DNA from: an uncultured Pelagibacteraceae bacterium
GTDB lineage: Bacteria > Pseudomonadota > Alphaproteobacteria > Pelagibacterales > Pelagibacteraceae
Reading direction: 5' to 3'
NCBI GenBank assembly: GCA_902586025.1
Contig: CACIFV010000004.1
Location: forward strand, 16,844-80,843
Length of the DNA: 64,000 nt
Positions 7,982-16,548 of the stretch are shown here, in pieces; positions within the stretch are counted from its first letter, which is position 1; each line of letters starts with the position of its first letter. Under the pieces are notes generated by a model. That model worked only from the letters and a program-made list of their open reading frames with translations, was not told where the DNA came from and made no database searches. Made by a program: the position numbers and the translations under genes.

Positions 7982-9729
7982 TGATTAACATAAGTAGAGA
8001 GTCAGAAATTAATTTAATTAATATCTTGATAGACCAAGATATTATTTCTGGAAAAGATTTAGCTGAAATAAAAAAAGTTTCTAGCGATGGGAATAAATCA
8101 CAATTAGATGCAGTATTTGAATTAAACTTAACAGATGAACAAAAAATATTGGATTTATTAGTTCATGATCAATCATTAGATGTTGTTGATTTATCAGCCA
8201 TACAAGTGACCGAAGAACTAAAGGCTGTCCTTCCTTCTAACTATATAAATATGAATTTTATAGCGCCATTTAAAATTGAAGGAAAAGTTTTACATATTGC
8301 GATTTCTGATATCTCAAAGTTAAGTTTAATGAGAAACTTAAGAACTATTACTAAAATGGATATCGAACTTCATGCAGCAAAAGTTTCAGATATTTCAAAT
8401 TTTGTAGATAAACTTTTAGCAGATGGTGAAAAAACCATCTCAGACATTAGACAAACTCAAGCCGAAAAAACTAAAACTTTTGATTATGACGTAGATGAAC
8501 AAGCTGAAGTTTTAGAAAGCCAACCCGAAGAAGATATAGAAGCAATCGAAAATGAGTCGGAAGTTATCAAGTTTAGTACAGCAGTTGTAGCTGACGCGAT
8601 TAAATCAGGTGTATCTGATATTCACATTGAACCATATAGATTTACATCAAGAGTAAGATATAGATTAGATGGTATTCTTACTGAGCAAGAACATTTCAAA
8701 AAATTTTTACATTCAAATTATGGTGCGGTTGTTACAAGATTTAAAATTATGGGAAAATTAGACATTGCAGAAAGAAGACTTCCACAAGATGGAGCTATAC
8801 CATTTAAAATTGATGGTAAAGTAGTTGATTTACGTCTTTCAATTCTTCCAACAGCAACTAATGAAAGAATTGTAATGAGGGTTCTTAATAAAGATGCGGG
8901 AGATATAAGTTTAGAGCAATTAAATTTTGAAGAAACGGATTTAAAAAATTTAAGAAAAGCAATCCATGGTACACAGGGACTAGTACTTGTTACAGGTCCA
9001 ACAGGTTCAGGAAAAACAACAACTTTGTACAGTATTCTTAAAGAAGTTTCTAAACCTCATCTAAATATTTTAACGGCTGAAGATCCAGTTGAGTATGAAC
9101 TCGATGGTGTTGGGCAGGTTCAAATTAAAGATGATATTGGTTTTAACTTTGCAACAGCTTTGAGATCATTTTTAAGACAAGACCCAGAGATTATTTTAGT
9201 CGGAGAGATGCGGGATAAAGAAACAGTTGATATAGGATTAAAAGCAGCACTTACAGGACACTTAGTTTTCAGTACACTACACACAAATGATGCCCCAAGC
9301 ACAATTACTAGGTTACAAAACATGGGTACTCCAGATTATTTAATAAGCGCAGCTGTAAGTTTGGTTCTAGCACAAAGATTAGCAAGAAAAACTTGTACAG
9401 AATGTAGAGAGCCGGACAATGACATTACTCCAAAAGCATTAGCTGACCTAGGCTTTACTGTTGAACAAGCATCAAGAGCAAAAGTACAAAAGGGAAAAGG
9501 TTGTCCAAAATGTAAAGATAGTGGATACAAAGGTAGAATGGGAATATATGAAATATTGAATGTTACAAAACCAATAAAAGAGGCAATATTGCGAAAAGCT
9601 ACAACACCAGAATTAAAAGAAATTGCATCTAATGAAGGTTTCAGAACAATGCAAGATATGGGAAGAGAACTTATATTAACTGGAGATTTAAATTTCAGAG
9701 AATTTGATAGAGTTCTTTCTATGGATTAA
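7981..9729 (+). CDS. pilB: Type IV pilus assembly ATPase PilB
   Basis: 582 residues. Residues 1-150 are the GspE N-terminal domain. Residues about 180-580 are the ATPase with Walker A GPTGSGKT (339-346), Asp box LTAEDPVEY, Walker B DPEIILVGEMRD, His box GHLVFSTLHTNDAP and a tetracysteine zinc site (CTEC...CPKC) just before GYKGRMGIYEIL. The zinc site marks extension ATPases (PilB/GspE) and is missing from PilT. It powers pilin polymerisation at the inner membrane with PilC. It starts in the pilQ stop codon (TAATG) and is followed after 3 bases by pilC. Confidence 0.93.
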   Translation: MINISRESEINLINILIDQDIISGKDLAEIKKVSSDGNKSQLDAVFELNLTDEQKILDLLVHDQSLDVVDLSAIQVTEELKAVLPSNYINMNFIAPFKIEGKVLHIAISDISKLSLMRNLRTITKMDIELHAAKVSDISNFVDKLLADGEKTISDIRQTQAEKTKTFDYDVDEQAEVLESQPEEDIEAIENESEVIKFSTAVVADAIKSGVSDIHIEPYRFTSRVRYRLDGILTEQEHFKKFLHSNYGAVVTRFKIMGKLDIAERRLPQDGAIPFKIDGKVVDLRLSILPTATNERIVMRVLNKDAGDISLEQLNFEETDLKNLRKAIHGTQGLVLVTGPTGSGKTTTLYSILKEVSKPHLNILTAEDPVEYELDGVGQVQIKDDIGFNFATALRSFLRQDPEIILVGEMRDKETVDIGLKAALTGHLVFSTLHTNDAPSTITRLQNMGTPDYLISAAVSLVLAQRLARKTCTECREPDNDITPKALADLGFTVEQASRAKVQKGKGCPKCKDSGYKGRMGIYEILNVTKPIKEAILRKATTPELKEIASNEGFRTMQDMGRELILTGDLNFREFDRVLSMD

Positions 9730-9732
9730 TAA

Positions 9733-10974
9733 ATGTCTTCAGAAACATTTACATATAAAGGCATTTCAGCAGGAAAATATATTGAGGGAGAAATAGAGGC
9801 CCTTAATCAGGAAGAAGCGTCATATAAGCTAAAAGAACAAAAGATAATAATCACCAATTTAGTTAAAACTAAAAAGAAAAAAGCTGCTAAAGAAAAAGGT
9901 AAAAAAAGCGGTTTTTCCTTTGGAAAGAAAAAAGTTACGCCTCAAGATGTAATGATTTTCTCAAAACAGTTTGCAACCATGGTTAAGGCAGGTCTTCCAA
10001 TTTTAAATGTACTTTCAATGTTACGTGATCAAATTGAGCATCCAACAATGAAAGAAATTATTGAGGATATTAGAAAAAGTCTAGAAGGAGGTATCACACT
10101 TTCAAAATGCTTTGAAAAATACCCTAAGGTTTTTGATAATATTTATATAAACTTAATAAAGGCAGGAGAGGCCAGTGGTAAATTAGATGTCTTCTTGCTG
10201 AAATTAGTGGACTCACTAGAAAAAAGAGAAAAAGTTAAAAAGAAAATTAAAAGTGCATTAACTTATCCTGTTGTCATGTTTACAGTAGCAATAACTGTAA
10301 TGGTATTCATGTTAATTAAAGTTGTTCCAATATTTGCTGAAATGTATGAAGGAATGGGAGTACCTTTACCAACGCCTACAGCAGTTATTATGAATGCCAG
10401 TAATTTTATGAGAGGAGCGGGTGGTTTAACTTTATTTATAGTTTTAGCAATAGGATTTGTAATATTTAAATACACGACAACTAAAATACCAGCAGTAAGA
10501 TATAAATGGCACAATAGAGTTTTAAAAATGCCTGTATTTGGAGATATGATTTTAAAATCTTTAATTGCGAGAATATCTCTTATTATGGGTAACCTTAGCT
10601 CTGCAGGCGTAAATTTGCTAGAGAGTATAGAAATTGCAAAACAAGTAAGCAATAATGATGTTGTTACTCAAGCTTTAGAAAATGTTAAAAAAGGTGTTTT
10701 CTCAGGAGATACTTTAACAAAACTATTTTTAAAAGAGCCAGTATTCCCGCCAACTTTTAGTCAGTTAATATCTGTAGGTGAACAAACTGGTAATTTGGAT
10801 GAAATGTTTACATCAGTATCAGCTTATTATGAAGAAGAGTTTGATACAGCAGTGGATAATATGTCGAGTTTAATTGAACCGATTATGATTGTATTTATGG
10901 GTACAATGATCGGTGGTTTAATGATAGCTATGTATTCACCAATCTTTAATGTCGGTGCAATTATTGGAAGTTAA
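9733..10974 (+). CDS. pilC: Type IV pilus platform protein PilC
   Basis: 413 residues of the GspF/PilC family. A cytoplasmic N-terminal part (SAGKYIEGEIEA, then a Lys-rich stretch) is followed by two T2SSF repeats (about 75-195 and 278-400). There are three membrane helices near residues 175-200, 225-250 and 380-405, and the family motif FPPTFSQLISVGEQTGNLDEM. It is the inner-membrane platform on which PilB and PilT act. It is the last gene of the rightward pilus operon, and its 3' end overlaps by 4 bases the 3' end of the convergent HATPase gene, so the two transcripts must collide or overlap. Confidence 0.92.
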   Translation: MSSETFTYKGISAGKYIEGEIEALNQEEASYKLKEQKIIITNLVKTKKKKAAKEKGKKSGFSFGKKKVTPQDVMIFSKQFATMVKAGLPILNVLSMLRDQIEHPTMKEIIEDIRKSLEGGITLSKCFEKYPKVFDNIYINLIKAGEASGKLDVFLLKLVDSLEKREKVKKKIKSALTYPVVMFTVAITVMVFMLIKVVPIFAEMYEGMGVPLPTPTAVIMNASNFMRGAGGLTLFIVLAIGFVIFKYTTTKIPAVRYKWHNRVLKMPVFGDMILKSLIARISLIMGNLSSAGVNLLESIEIAKQVSNNDVVTQALENVKKGVFSGDTLTKLFLKEPVFPPTFSQLISVGEQTGNLDEMFTSVSAYYEEEFDTAVDNMSSLIEPIMIVFMGTMIGGLMIAMYSPIFNVGAIIGS

Positions 10975-11399
10975 TAATTTATTTTTTTAGACAAAATTAA
11001 ATGGTTAATCCAAGGCTTTTCGCCTTCTTTAAATACTACTGCATCCATTATTTGTTGAATAAAAAAAGTTCCAAGTCCTCCAGGTTTAATATCATCAATT
11101 TTTCTATGTCGAATTTTATCTTTTTCAACTGGTCTTCCTTTATCAAAAAATCCAATTTCTAAATTTCCATTTGATAAAGAAATTTTAATCTCCATTTTAT
11201 CTTCAGTATCTTCACCTTGGTAAGCATGTTTTACAATATTTTGGGCTGCTTCTGCTATTGCTAGTACAAGTTCATCTTTTAAATCTTGATCAATATTTAC
11301 TTTTTCAAAAACTTCTCTTGAAAAACTTCTTACATCTTTAAGACTAGATGAACTTACAACAAAATCTCTTTGTTCTGATATTTGAGCAAGGTTATTCAT
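10971..11399 (-). CDS. RsbW/SpoIIAB-like serine kinase / anti-sigma HATPase
   Basis: 142 residues forming a single GHKL ATPase domain. The N-box is LVLAIAEAAQNIVKHAY, followed by a G1-type FFDKGRPV and a G2-type GGLGTFFIQQIMDAV, all as in RsbW-family proteins. Such proteins phosphorylate a partner STAS protein and, when unphosphorylated STAS is scarce, hold a target (classically a sigma factor) inactive. It lies 3 bases after the STAS gene in a two-gene leftward operon. The matching phosphatase domain is encoded at 13057-15207. The target is not known: no sigma factor gene is in the window, so a non-sigma target, for example pilus function, cannot be excluded. Confidence 0.85.
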   Translation of the reverse strand: MNNLAQISEQRDFVVSSSSLKDVRSFSREVFEKVNIDQDLKDELVLAIAEAAQNIVKHAYQGEDTEDKMEIKISLSNGNLEIGFFDKGRPVEKDKIRHRKIDDIKPGGLGTFFIQQIMDAVVFKEGEKPWINHLILSKKINY

Positions 11400-11402
11400 T
11401 AT

Positions 11403-11702
11403 TTATCCTAAGTTTAAAATTTGCTCCAGTTTTGCCATCATAATTACTTTTAAAACTGACTTACTAATATCTTTTAAAATGACTTTTGTTCCAAGTTCAG
11501 TTGCTTTTTGATGACTTTCAATTAGTACAGATATTCCAGATGAGTCCATATACTGGACTTCTTTTAGATTTAGATGAACTTCTTTTTTTGCCTCAATAAG
11601 AGGCATTATTACTTCTTTTGCTTTTTCTGTTACATCCATATCAATTTCACCATCTAGGTGAACAATTGATATTCCGCCTTCCTCAATAACTTTGTATGAC
11701 AT
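11403..11702 (-). CDS. STAS-domain anti-sigma factor antagonist (RsbV/SpoIIAA-like)
   Basis: 99 residues, a complete STAS domain with LDGEIDM near the start and the phosphorylation motif MDSSGISVLI (Ser54/Ser55). In this family the Ser in DSSG is phosphorylated by the RsbW-like kinase and dephosphorylated by a PP2C phosphatase; only the unphosphorylated form binds and sequesters the kinase. It is the first gene of the operon with the HATPase at 10971 and is divergent from the major pilin gene across about 140 bases. With the PP2C domain of the Amt fusion 1.4 kb away, all three partner-switching parts are present. Confidence 0.88.
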   Translation of the reverse strand: MSYKVIEEGGISIVHLDGEIDMDVTEKAKEVIMPLIEAKKEVHLNLKEVQYMDSSGISVLIESHQKATELGTKVILKDISKSVLKVIMMAKLEQILNLG

Positions 11703-11762
11703 AAATATTAATATTTATTAAATTTCCCTGTGAAATCAACAAAAATGACCCATTTTGAATAT

Positions 11763-11817
11763 ATTATGTATGTAGATATTGACTTTCAAAAGATATAATT
11801 ATTATGTATATACATAT
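11763..11817. promoter_or_regulatory. Imperfect direct repeat and palindrome in the pilin/STAS divergent promoter region
   Basis: A 17-base element at 11763-11779 recurs at 11801-11817 with two differences, a 38-base period. The second copy contains a perfect 12-base palindrome, ATGTATATACAT (11804-11815). A TTGACT hexamer (11779-11784) lies between the copies, with possible -10 hexamers TATTAT or TATGTA 15-18 bases downstream, about 35 bases before the pilin ATG. This layout could be an operator pair around the pilin promoter. AT-rich DNA produces such matches by chance, so this is a candidate only. Confidence 0.35.
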
Positions 11818-11844
11818 TTTTTATTTAAAATAGGATCATAAATT

Positions 11845-12312
11845 ATGAAAAAAAATAATAAAGGTTTTACACTTATAGAATTATTAGTTGTTGTAGCCAT
11901 CATCGGTATTTTAGCTGCCGTTGGAGTAGTTGCTTATTCTGGTTACACAAAAGGAGCAAAAAAATCAGCAGTTAAATCAAACCAAGCTGCAGTGCTTAAG
12001 TATGTGGCTGCTGAACTTAAAAAATGCGAAATTGGAGAGTCTGAAGTGATGGTTAAAGACTCAAATAAATTGACTTGTTCAAGTAGAAAAACATCAGGAG
12101 AAGTTGCGAAGGCTACAAATAATGCTTTAGGATCAGAATTTAAAAATCCTTATTCGACATCTAATTCTGCAATCAAAACAACCAAATTAACTTCTTGTGG
12201 TACAGGTGACGAAGGTTATACAAGTGTCACAGATAATGGTACCAAAGTAGAAATTATATCTTGTGAAGTCAGTGGAGCCACTTTGCTGTCAGGCTCTGTT
12301 ACCATAGAATAA
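11845..12312 (+). CDS. pilA: Major-type type IV pilin (PilA-like)
   Basis: 155 residues. The leader MKKNNKG is followed by FTLIELLVVVAIIGILAAVG, a near-consensus class III prepilin signal with Glu5 of the mature helix at residue 12. The globular part has four cysteines in roughly two pairs (KKCE, LTCS, SCGT, ISCE), so two disulfides are possible. It would be cleaved and N-methylated by a prepilin peptidase and polymerised by PilB/PilC. It starts a rightward run with a second pilin, a small membrane protein and the Amt-PP2C gene. It is preceded by the repeat and palindrome element at 11763-11817. Confidence 0.9.
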   Translation: MKKNNKGFTLIELLVVVAIIGILAAVGVVAYSGYTKGAKKSAVKSNQAAVLKYVAAELKKCEIGESEVMVKDSNKLTCSSRKTSGEVAKATNNALGSEFKNPYSTSNSAIKTTKLTSCGTGDEGYTSVTDNGTKVEIISCEVSGATLLSGSVTIE

Positions 12313-12327
12313 AGTAAAAAAATTTTT

Positions 12328-12735
12328 ATGACAACCAGGAGCTCAGGTTTTACCTTAATTGAGCTTTTGGTTGTTGTTGCAATTCTTGGAATAATTTCAG
12401 CAATAGGAATAGTAAGCTATAACGGCTACGTTTCGTCAGCAAAAAGGAAATCTGCAGAAAATATAATTTTACAAATTTCGCTTGCACAAAGTGAATTCTA
12501 CTCCGATGAGGATGAATATTTTACTCCTGGATGCGGACCTAATAATTCAACATCGACTACTTTAGAAACAAAACTACTTGGTGGGTCCGACGTTATTACC
12601 CCTGAGATTGGTTATGAATTTTGTTCTCAAGGATCTGCGGAAACTTATACAATTATTGCTCAAGAAACTGGAGCTAAATCACCATGCAAAATTGAATATA
12701 CAGATAAGTCTGTTTGGACACGAACAAATTGTTAA
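12328..12735 (+). CDS. Second type IV pilin (PilE/PilA-like)
   Basis: 135 residues. The leader MTTRSSG precedes FTLIELLVVVAILGIISAIG, again a strong prepilin signal with Glu at mature position 5. The downstream domain has the spacing YYxSAKRKSAENIILQISLAQSEFY, typical of PilE/PilA pilins, and four cysteines ending two residues from the likely disulfide-closed C-terminus (TNC). It lies 15 bases after the first pilin and may be an alternative or minor subunit. The two pilins share their N-terminal helix but differ after about residue 45. Which one is the main fibre subunit cannot be decided from sequence. Confidence 0.87.
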   Translation: MTTRSSGFTLIELLVVVAILGIISAIGIVSYNGYVSSAKRKSAENIILQISLAQSEFYSDEDEYFTPGCGPNNSTSTTLETKLLGGSDVITPEIGYEFCSQGSAETYTIIAQETGAKSPCKIEYTDKSVWTRTNC

Positions 12736-12737
12736 TA

Positions 12738-12989
12738 ATGAACATTGAGATTAGTAAATATTTAGAAAAAGTTAAATTTATTTTTTCTGGAGATCTCTCA
12801 AAAAATTTTAAGATCTATACAACTCTTAGTTTAGCATGGATAATTTTTATTGGGTACTTGACTTGGTGGAACGGTTTAAGAAGTCCAATGTTAGACAAAA
12901 GCTTTAGATGGGATGAGTGGTTTTGGTTTGGGATTGTTCCAGCTCTTTCTCCGTATCTATTTTATTTTATCTGGAAAAAAAAAGAGTAA
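12738..12989 (+). CDS. Small two-helix membrane protein of unknown function
   Basis: The ATG at 12738, two bases after the second pilin stop, gives 83 residues; an in-frame start 24 bases upstream would lie inside the pilin gene and is not favoured. It has an amphipathic N-terminal part, then two predicted membrane helices (about 29-47 and 65-79) joined by a loop rich in Trp and Arg (RSPMLDKSFRWDEWFWF). I do not recognise the family. Its position between pilins and the Amt-PP2C gene in a tight rightward run suggests co-transcription with either. It could be a pilus accessory or a membrane partner of the fused transporter; both ideas are only from context. Confidence 0.6.
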   Translation: MNIEISKYLEKVKFIFSGDLSKNFKIYTTLSLAWIIFIGYLTWWNGLRSPMLDKSFRWDEWFWFGIVPALSPYLFYFIWKKKE

Positions 12990-13056
12990 CCAACCTATTT
13001 TGACCATCTATTTTCTATGATGAACTTTAAAATAAATATAACCTTAAGAGGATGAA

Positions 13057-15207
13057 GTGGAGAATATAGATCTGGAATCGGTTAAGTCATTTGTAGATAC
13101 TCTTTGGGTTATAGATTGCGCTATACTTGTTTTTATAATGCAAGCAGGTTTCATGTGCATGGAAACAGGTTTATCAAGACATAAAAATAGCATTAACGTT
13201 GCTCTTAAAAATGCTGCTGACTTTGGTCTAGCGGTTGTAATTTTTTGGCTATTTGGTTTTGGTTTAATGTTTGGAAAAAGTTTTAATGGCTATTTTGGAA
13301 CTGATTTATTCTTTTTTAAAACTGATCAAGCTGAATACATGACATATTTTGTATTCCAAGCAATGTTCGTTGCAACTGCAGCTACAATTGTTTCAGGAGC
13401 TGTTGCTGAAAGAATGAAGTTCAATGGTTATTTAATAATCACTATTATAGCTACTGGAATAATATATCCAATAGTTGGCCATTGGGCATGGTCATCAAGT
13501 TATTTAAATAATATTGATGCTACAAGACAATTACTTGCAGTAACTGGGCAAGTTAAAACCACTGGATGGCTGACAGATATTGGATTTGTTGACTTTGCAG
13601 GAAGCACCATTGTTCACTCAGTTGGAGGTTGGATTGCATTATCGGCAGTTTTAATTTTAGGTCCTAGAATAGGAAAATATTCAGATGCAAACAAAGGAAA
13701 ATTCACAGGATCAAGTTTCCCTTTAGCAGTATTGGGAACTTTAATTTTATGGTTTGGATGGTTTGGTTTTAATGGTGGAAGTAATGGAGCTATGGATGAA
13801 GCGGTTCCACTAATCTTAATAAATACATTTCTAGCTGCCTCTTTTGGATTATTAACAGGTCTTGGAATTTCTTTTGCTCTATTTAAAAAACCAGATCCTT
13901 ACTATGTAATTATTGGACCACTTGCAGGACTAGTTGCAATTACAGCAGGATGTAATTCGATGACATCAGTGACTTCAATATTTGTCGGAATTATAGGAGC
14001 GGTGGTTGCTATTTTTGTAAATGAATTTTTAAATAAACTTGAAATAGATGATGTTGTTGGTGCCGTGCCTGTTCACTTAGCAGCAGGAGTTTGGGGAACT
14101 ATTGCAGTTGGATTATTTAGTGACATTGAAATACTTGGTACTGGATTAACGAGACTAGAACAAATCAAAGTACAGTTTATTGGAATTGTTTCAATCGGTG
14201 TATTCTCATTTTTTGGATCATATATTTTATTGAAAATTTTAAATTATATTTATCCGTTAAGAGTAAGTCCTTTACATGAAGAGCTAGGTCTGAATATTGC
14301 AGAACACAATGCCACTTCTGTTGAACATGATTTAATAACAATTTTAGAAAAACAATCTGAGTCTGGAGATTTAACAATAAGAGGACCTCAAGATCCATTT
14401 ACTGCTGGAGGAGTAATCGGTCTTTATTACAATAGATTGATGAGTAAACTAGAAACTAGTGAAGCTGAAAAGAAAGTATGGAGAGACAGAATTTCAAATG
14501 AAGTAAAACTTGCGGTTAAAGTCCAAGAAAACTTTTTACCAAAAAGAAATTTGGAAAATTACCCTGTGCATGGAATTAATATTGCAGCCAGAGAAGTTTC
14601 AGGAGATTTCTTTAGTTTTTATCCTCATAATGACAGTGTTTATTTTATAATCGCAGATGTCGCTGGCAAAGGAATTCATGCTGGAATGGTCATGGCTAAA
14701 GCATCAACTTTATTTGAAATCATGTCTAGAGATCAAGTGGATCCAGATGAAATGATGTTTCATATGAATAATGATCTGTTTTTAACTAAAACGGGTGGCA
14801 TGTTTGTTACCAGTATATTAGGAGAATATAATATGAGGACTGATGAATTAAGATGGGTAAACGGAGGTCATCAACCAGCTATAATTAGATCATCATCAGG
14901 AAACTATGAACAATTTGAAAGTAATTCACCACCTATGGGAGTAATACTTCAAAAAGACAAATCAGTTTATAAAACTCATAAAGTTAAGTTGGAAAATAAT
15001 AGGTTTTATGCTTTCACTGATGGTTTATCAGAAAGCTTAAACAGGGAAGGTGATGAAATAGGAGTAGATGGCTCATTAAAAATTATAGAACAAAATTATA
15101 ACTCTGATTCTAGTAAGCAATTATCAGATATATCTAATGCAGTAATCAATACTGCTGGAGACAACAAGTTAAGTGATGACTTAACCTTAATATCTATAGG
15201 CAAATAA
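13057..15207 (+). CDS. amt: Ammonium transporter fused to a PP2C/SpoIIE-type phosphatase
   Basis: 716 residues, GTG start with AGAGGA just upstream. Residues 1 to about 400 are an Amt/MEP channel: conserved Asp179, pore histidines His187 (STIVHSVGGW) and His340 (VPVHLAAGVWG), so the transport path looks intact. After a linker that looks like a coiled coil (about 435-490) comes an RsbU-like PP2C domain: VQENFLP (489-495), EVSGDFFSF (Asp517), ADVAGKGIHAG (Asp534), FTDGLSES (Asp655) and SDDLTLI (Asp707/708), which supply the metal-binding acidic residues. The predicted role is sensing or transporting ammonium in the inner membrane and dephosphorylating a STAS protein, most simply the one at 11403. 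The pairing is inferred from proximity. Nitrogen control is also inferred. Confidence 0.92.
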   Translation: MENIDLESVKSFVDTLWVIDCAILVFIMQAGFMCMETGLSRHKNSINVALKNAADFGLAVVIFWLFGFGLMFGKSFNGYFGTDLFFFKTDQAEYMTYFVFQAMFVATAATIVSGAVAERMKFNGYLIITIIATGIIYPIVGHWAWSSSYLNNIDATRQLLAVTGQVKTTGWLTDIGFVDFAGSTIVHSVGGWIALSAVLILGPRIGKYSDANKGKFTGSSFPLAVLGTLILWFGWFGFNGGSNGAMDEAVPLILINTFLAASFGLLTGLGISFALFKKPDPYYVIIGPLAGLVAITAGCNSMTSVTSIFVGIIGAVVAIFVNEFLNKLEIDDVVGAVPVHLAAGVWGTIAVGLFSDIEILGTGLTRLEQIKVQFIGIVSIGVFSFFGSYILLKILNYIYPLRVSPLHEELGLNIAEHNATSVEHDLITILEKQSESGDLTIRGPQDPFTAGGVIGLYYNRLMSKLETSEAEKKVWRDRISNEVKLAVKVQENFLPKRNLENYPVHGINIAAREVSGDFFSFYPHNDSVYFIIADVAGKGIHAGMVMAKASTLFEIMSRDQVDPDEMMFHMNNDLFLTKTGGMFVTSILGEYNMRTDELRWVNGGHQPAIIRSSSGNYEQFESNSPPMGVILQKDKSVYKTHKVKLENNRFYAFTDGLSESLNREGDEIGVDGSLKIIEQNYNSDSSKQLSDISNAVINTAGDNKLSDDLTLISIGK

Positions 15208-15279
15208 CAATCTAAGTAAAATAAACCCGCGATCAAATATCATATATATAAAGCGTTTCTTAGAAAATATATTTTAATT

Positions 15280-16521
15280 GTGTTTGAAAAAAATCTGAAA
15301 ATTGGAATTATTGGTGCTGGCATACAAGGTGTTTGTAATGCTCTGTTTCTTCAAAAGAAAGGTTTTCAAGTAACACTTTTTGATAGAGAGGAGCCAGGAA
15401 GTGCAGCGTCATATGGAAATGCTGGTCACTTTTCTCCTTATGCGTCCGTTCCTTTAAACAGACCAGATGTCATAGCTGATGTTCCTTCGATGTTAATTAG
15501 TTCAAGAGGACCATTAGCTCTAAAGTGGAACTATGTACCAAAGATGATTCCTTGGTTTGTAAGATTTATCTTAAATTGTAGGGAAGAAAAAATGATGCAT
15601 ACGGCTAAAAATATGCACCAAATTTTAGATCAATCATTACCAGCTTTTGACGAATTATTTGATGAAATTAATCTTGATGGGTTAGTTGAAAATAATGGAA
15701 TTCTTTATGTTTGGACTGATCAAAATATGAAGAGTAGAGAACTAGAAATTAGAATTAGAGATCAATTGGGAGTAAAACAACAATTAGTTAATAAAAAAGA
15801 AATTCATGATCTAGAGCCAAACCTAAAACCATTTTATCATGGTGGTGTTTTTTATGATTACGCAAGACACGCAAGAAATCCAAGAAAAATATTAGTAAAA
15901 TTATTTGAAAATTTTGTAAATAAAGGTGGAAAGTTTTTAAAATTGAATATTCAAGATATAGATTTTGATGAGGAAAAACCTGTATTGAGAACAGAAACGC
16001 AAAGATTTATTTTTGATAGACTTGTAATTGCGTGTGGGGCATTTTCAAAAAGACTAACAGACAAGTTACATGAAAATATACCTCTAGATACTGAAAGAGG
16101 ATATCATGTTCATTTTACAAATTATGATCATTTAATTTCAAGACCAATTGTTTATGCAAATAGAGGTTTTGGAATGACACCGATGGAACAGGGGTTGCGA
16201 GTTGTTGGAACAGTAGAATTTGGAGGTCTAGAAAACTCTCCATCTAAATCGAGAATAAAAAACTTGATATTAAATGCAAAAGATATGTTAGATGGGTTGC
16301 CTGAACATAAAGATGAGTGGCTTGGTTTTAGACCCACATTACCAGATTTTCTACCAGTCCTAGGGCCTTCAAAAAATTATAAAAATGTTTTTTATTCATT
16401 TGGTCATCATCACTTAGGTTGGACACTTGGTGCAATATCAGGAAAAATTATATCTAAAATGATCTCAGGTGAGAATACTAACTTAGATTTGCAACCATAC
16501 AGCTCAATAAGGTTTAGTTAA
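15280..16521 (+). CDS. DadA-like FAD-dependent amino-acid dehydrogenase/oxidase
   Basis: 413 residues, GTG start. The N-terminal FAD-binding fold has GIIGAGIQGVCNALFLQKKG and an acidic end of beta2 (LFDRE), followed by GSAASYGNAGHFSPYA, which is the DadA pattern around the flavin. The C-terminal part has LGFRPTLPDFLPVLGPS and HHLGWTLGAISGKII, as in D-amino-acid dehydrogenases and glycine-oxidase-like DAO proteins. It would oxidise an amino acid to its 2-oxo acid and ammonia, passing electrons to the respiratory chain. The gene stands between Amt-PP2C and an EamA exporter. The true substrate (D-amino acid, proline derivative or N-methyl amino acid) cannot be told from sequence. Confidence 0.82.
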   Translation: MFEKNLKIGIIGAGIQGVCNALFLQKKGFQVTLFDREEPGSAASYGNAGHFSPYASVPLNRPDVIADVPSMLISSRGPLALKWNYVPKMIPWFVRFILNCREEKMMHTAKNMHQILDQSLPAFDELFDEINLDGLVENNGILYVWTDQNMKSRELEIRIRDQLGVKQQLVNKKEIHDLEPNLKPFYHGGVFYDYARHARNPRKILVKLFENFVNKGGKFLKLNIQDIDFDEEKPVLRTETQRFIFDRLVIACGAFSKRLTDKLHENIPLDTERGYHVHFTNYDHLISRPIVYANRGFGMTPMEQGLRVVGTVEFGGLENSPSKSRIKNLILNAKDMLDGLPEHKDEWLGFRPTLPDFLPVLGPSKNYKNVFYSFGHHHLGWTLGAISGKIISKMISGENTNLDLQPYSSIRFS

Positions 16522-16548
16522 AATTAATCTTTTATAGTACTCTATTTA

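Noticed and set aside
10263..10652. 129-codon open frame antisense to pilC
   Set aside because: It lies fully inside the well-supported PilC gene; its translation is a hydrophobic mirror of PilC's membrane helices, with no motif or start signal.
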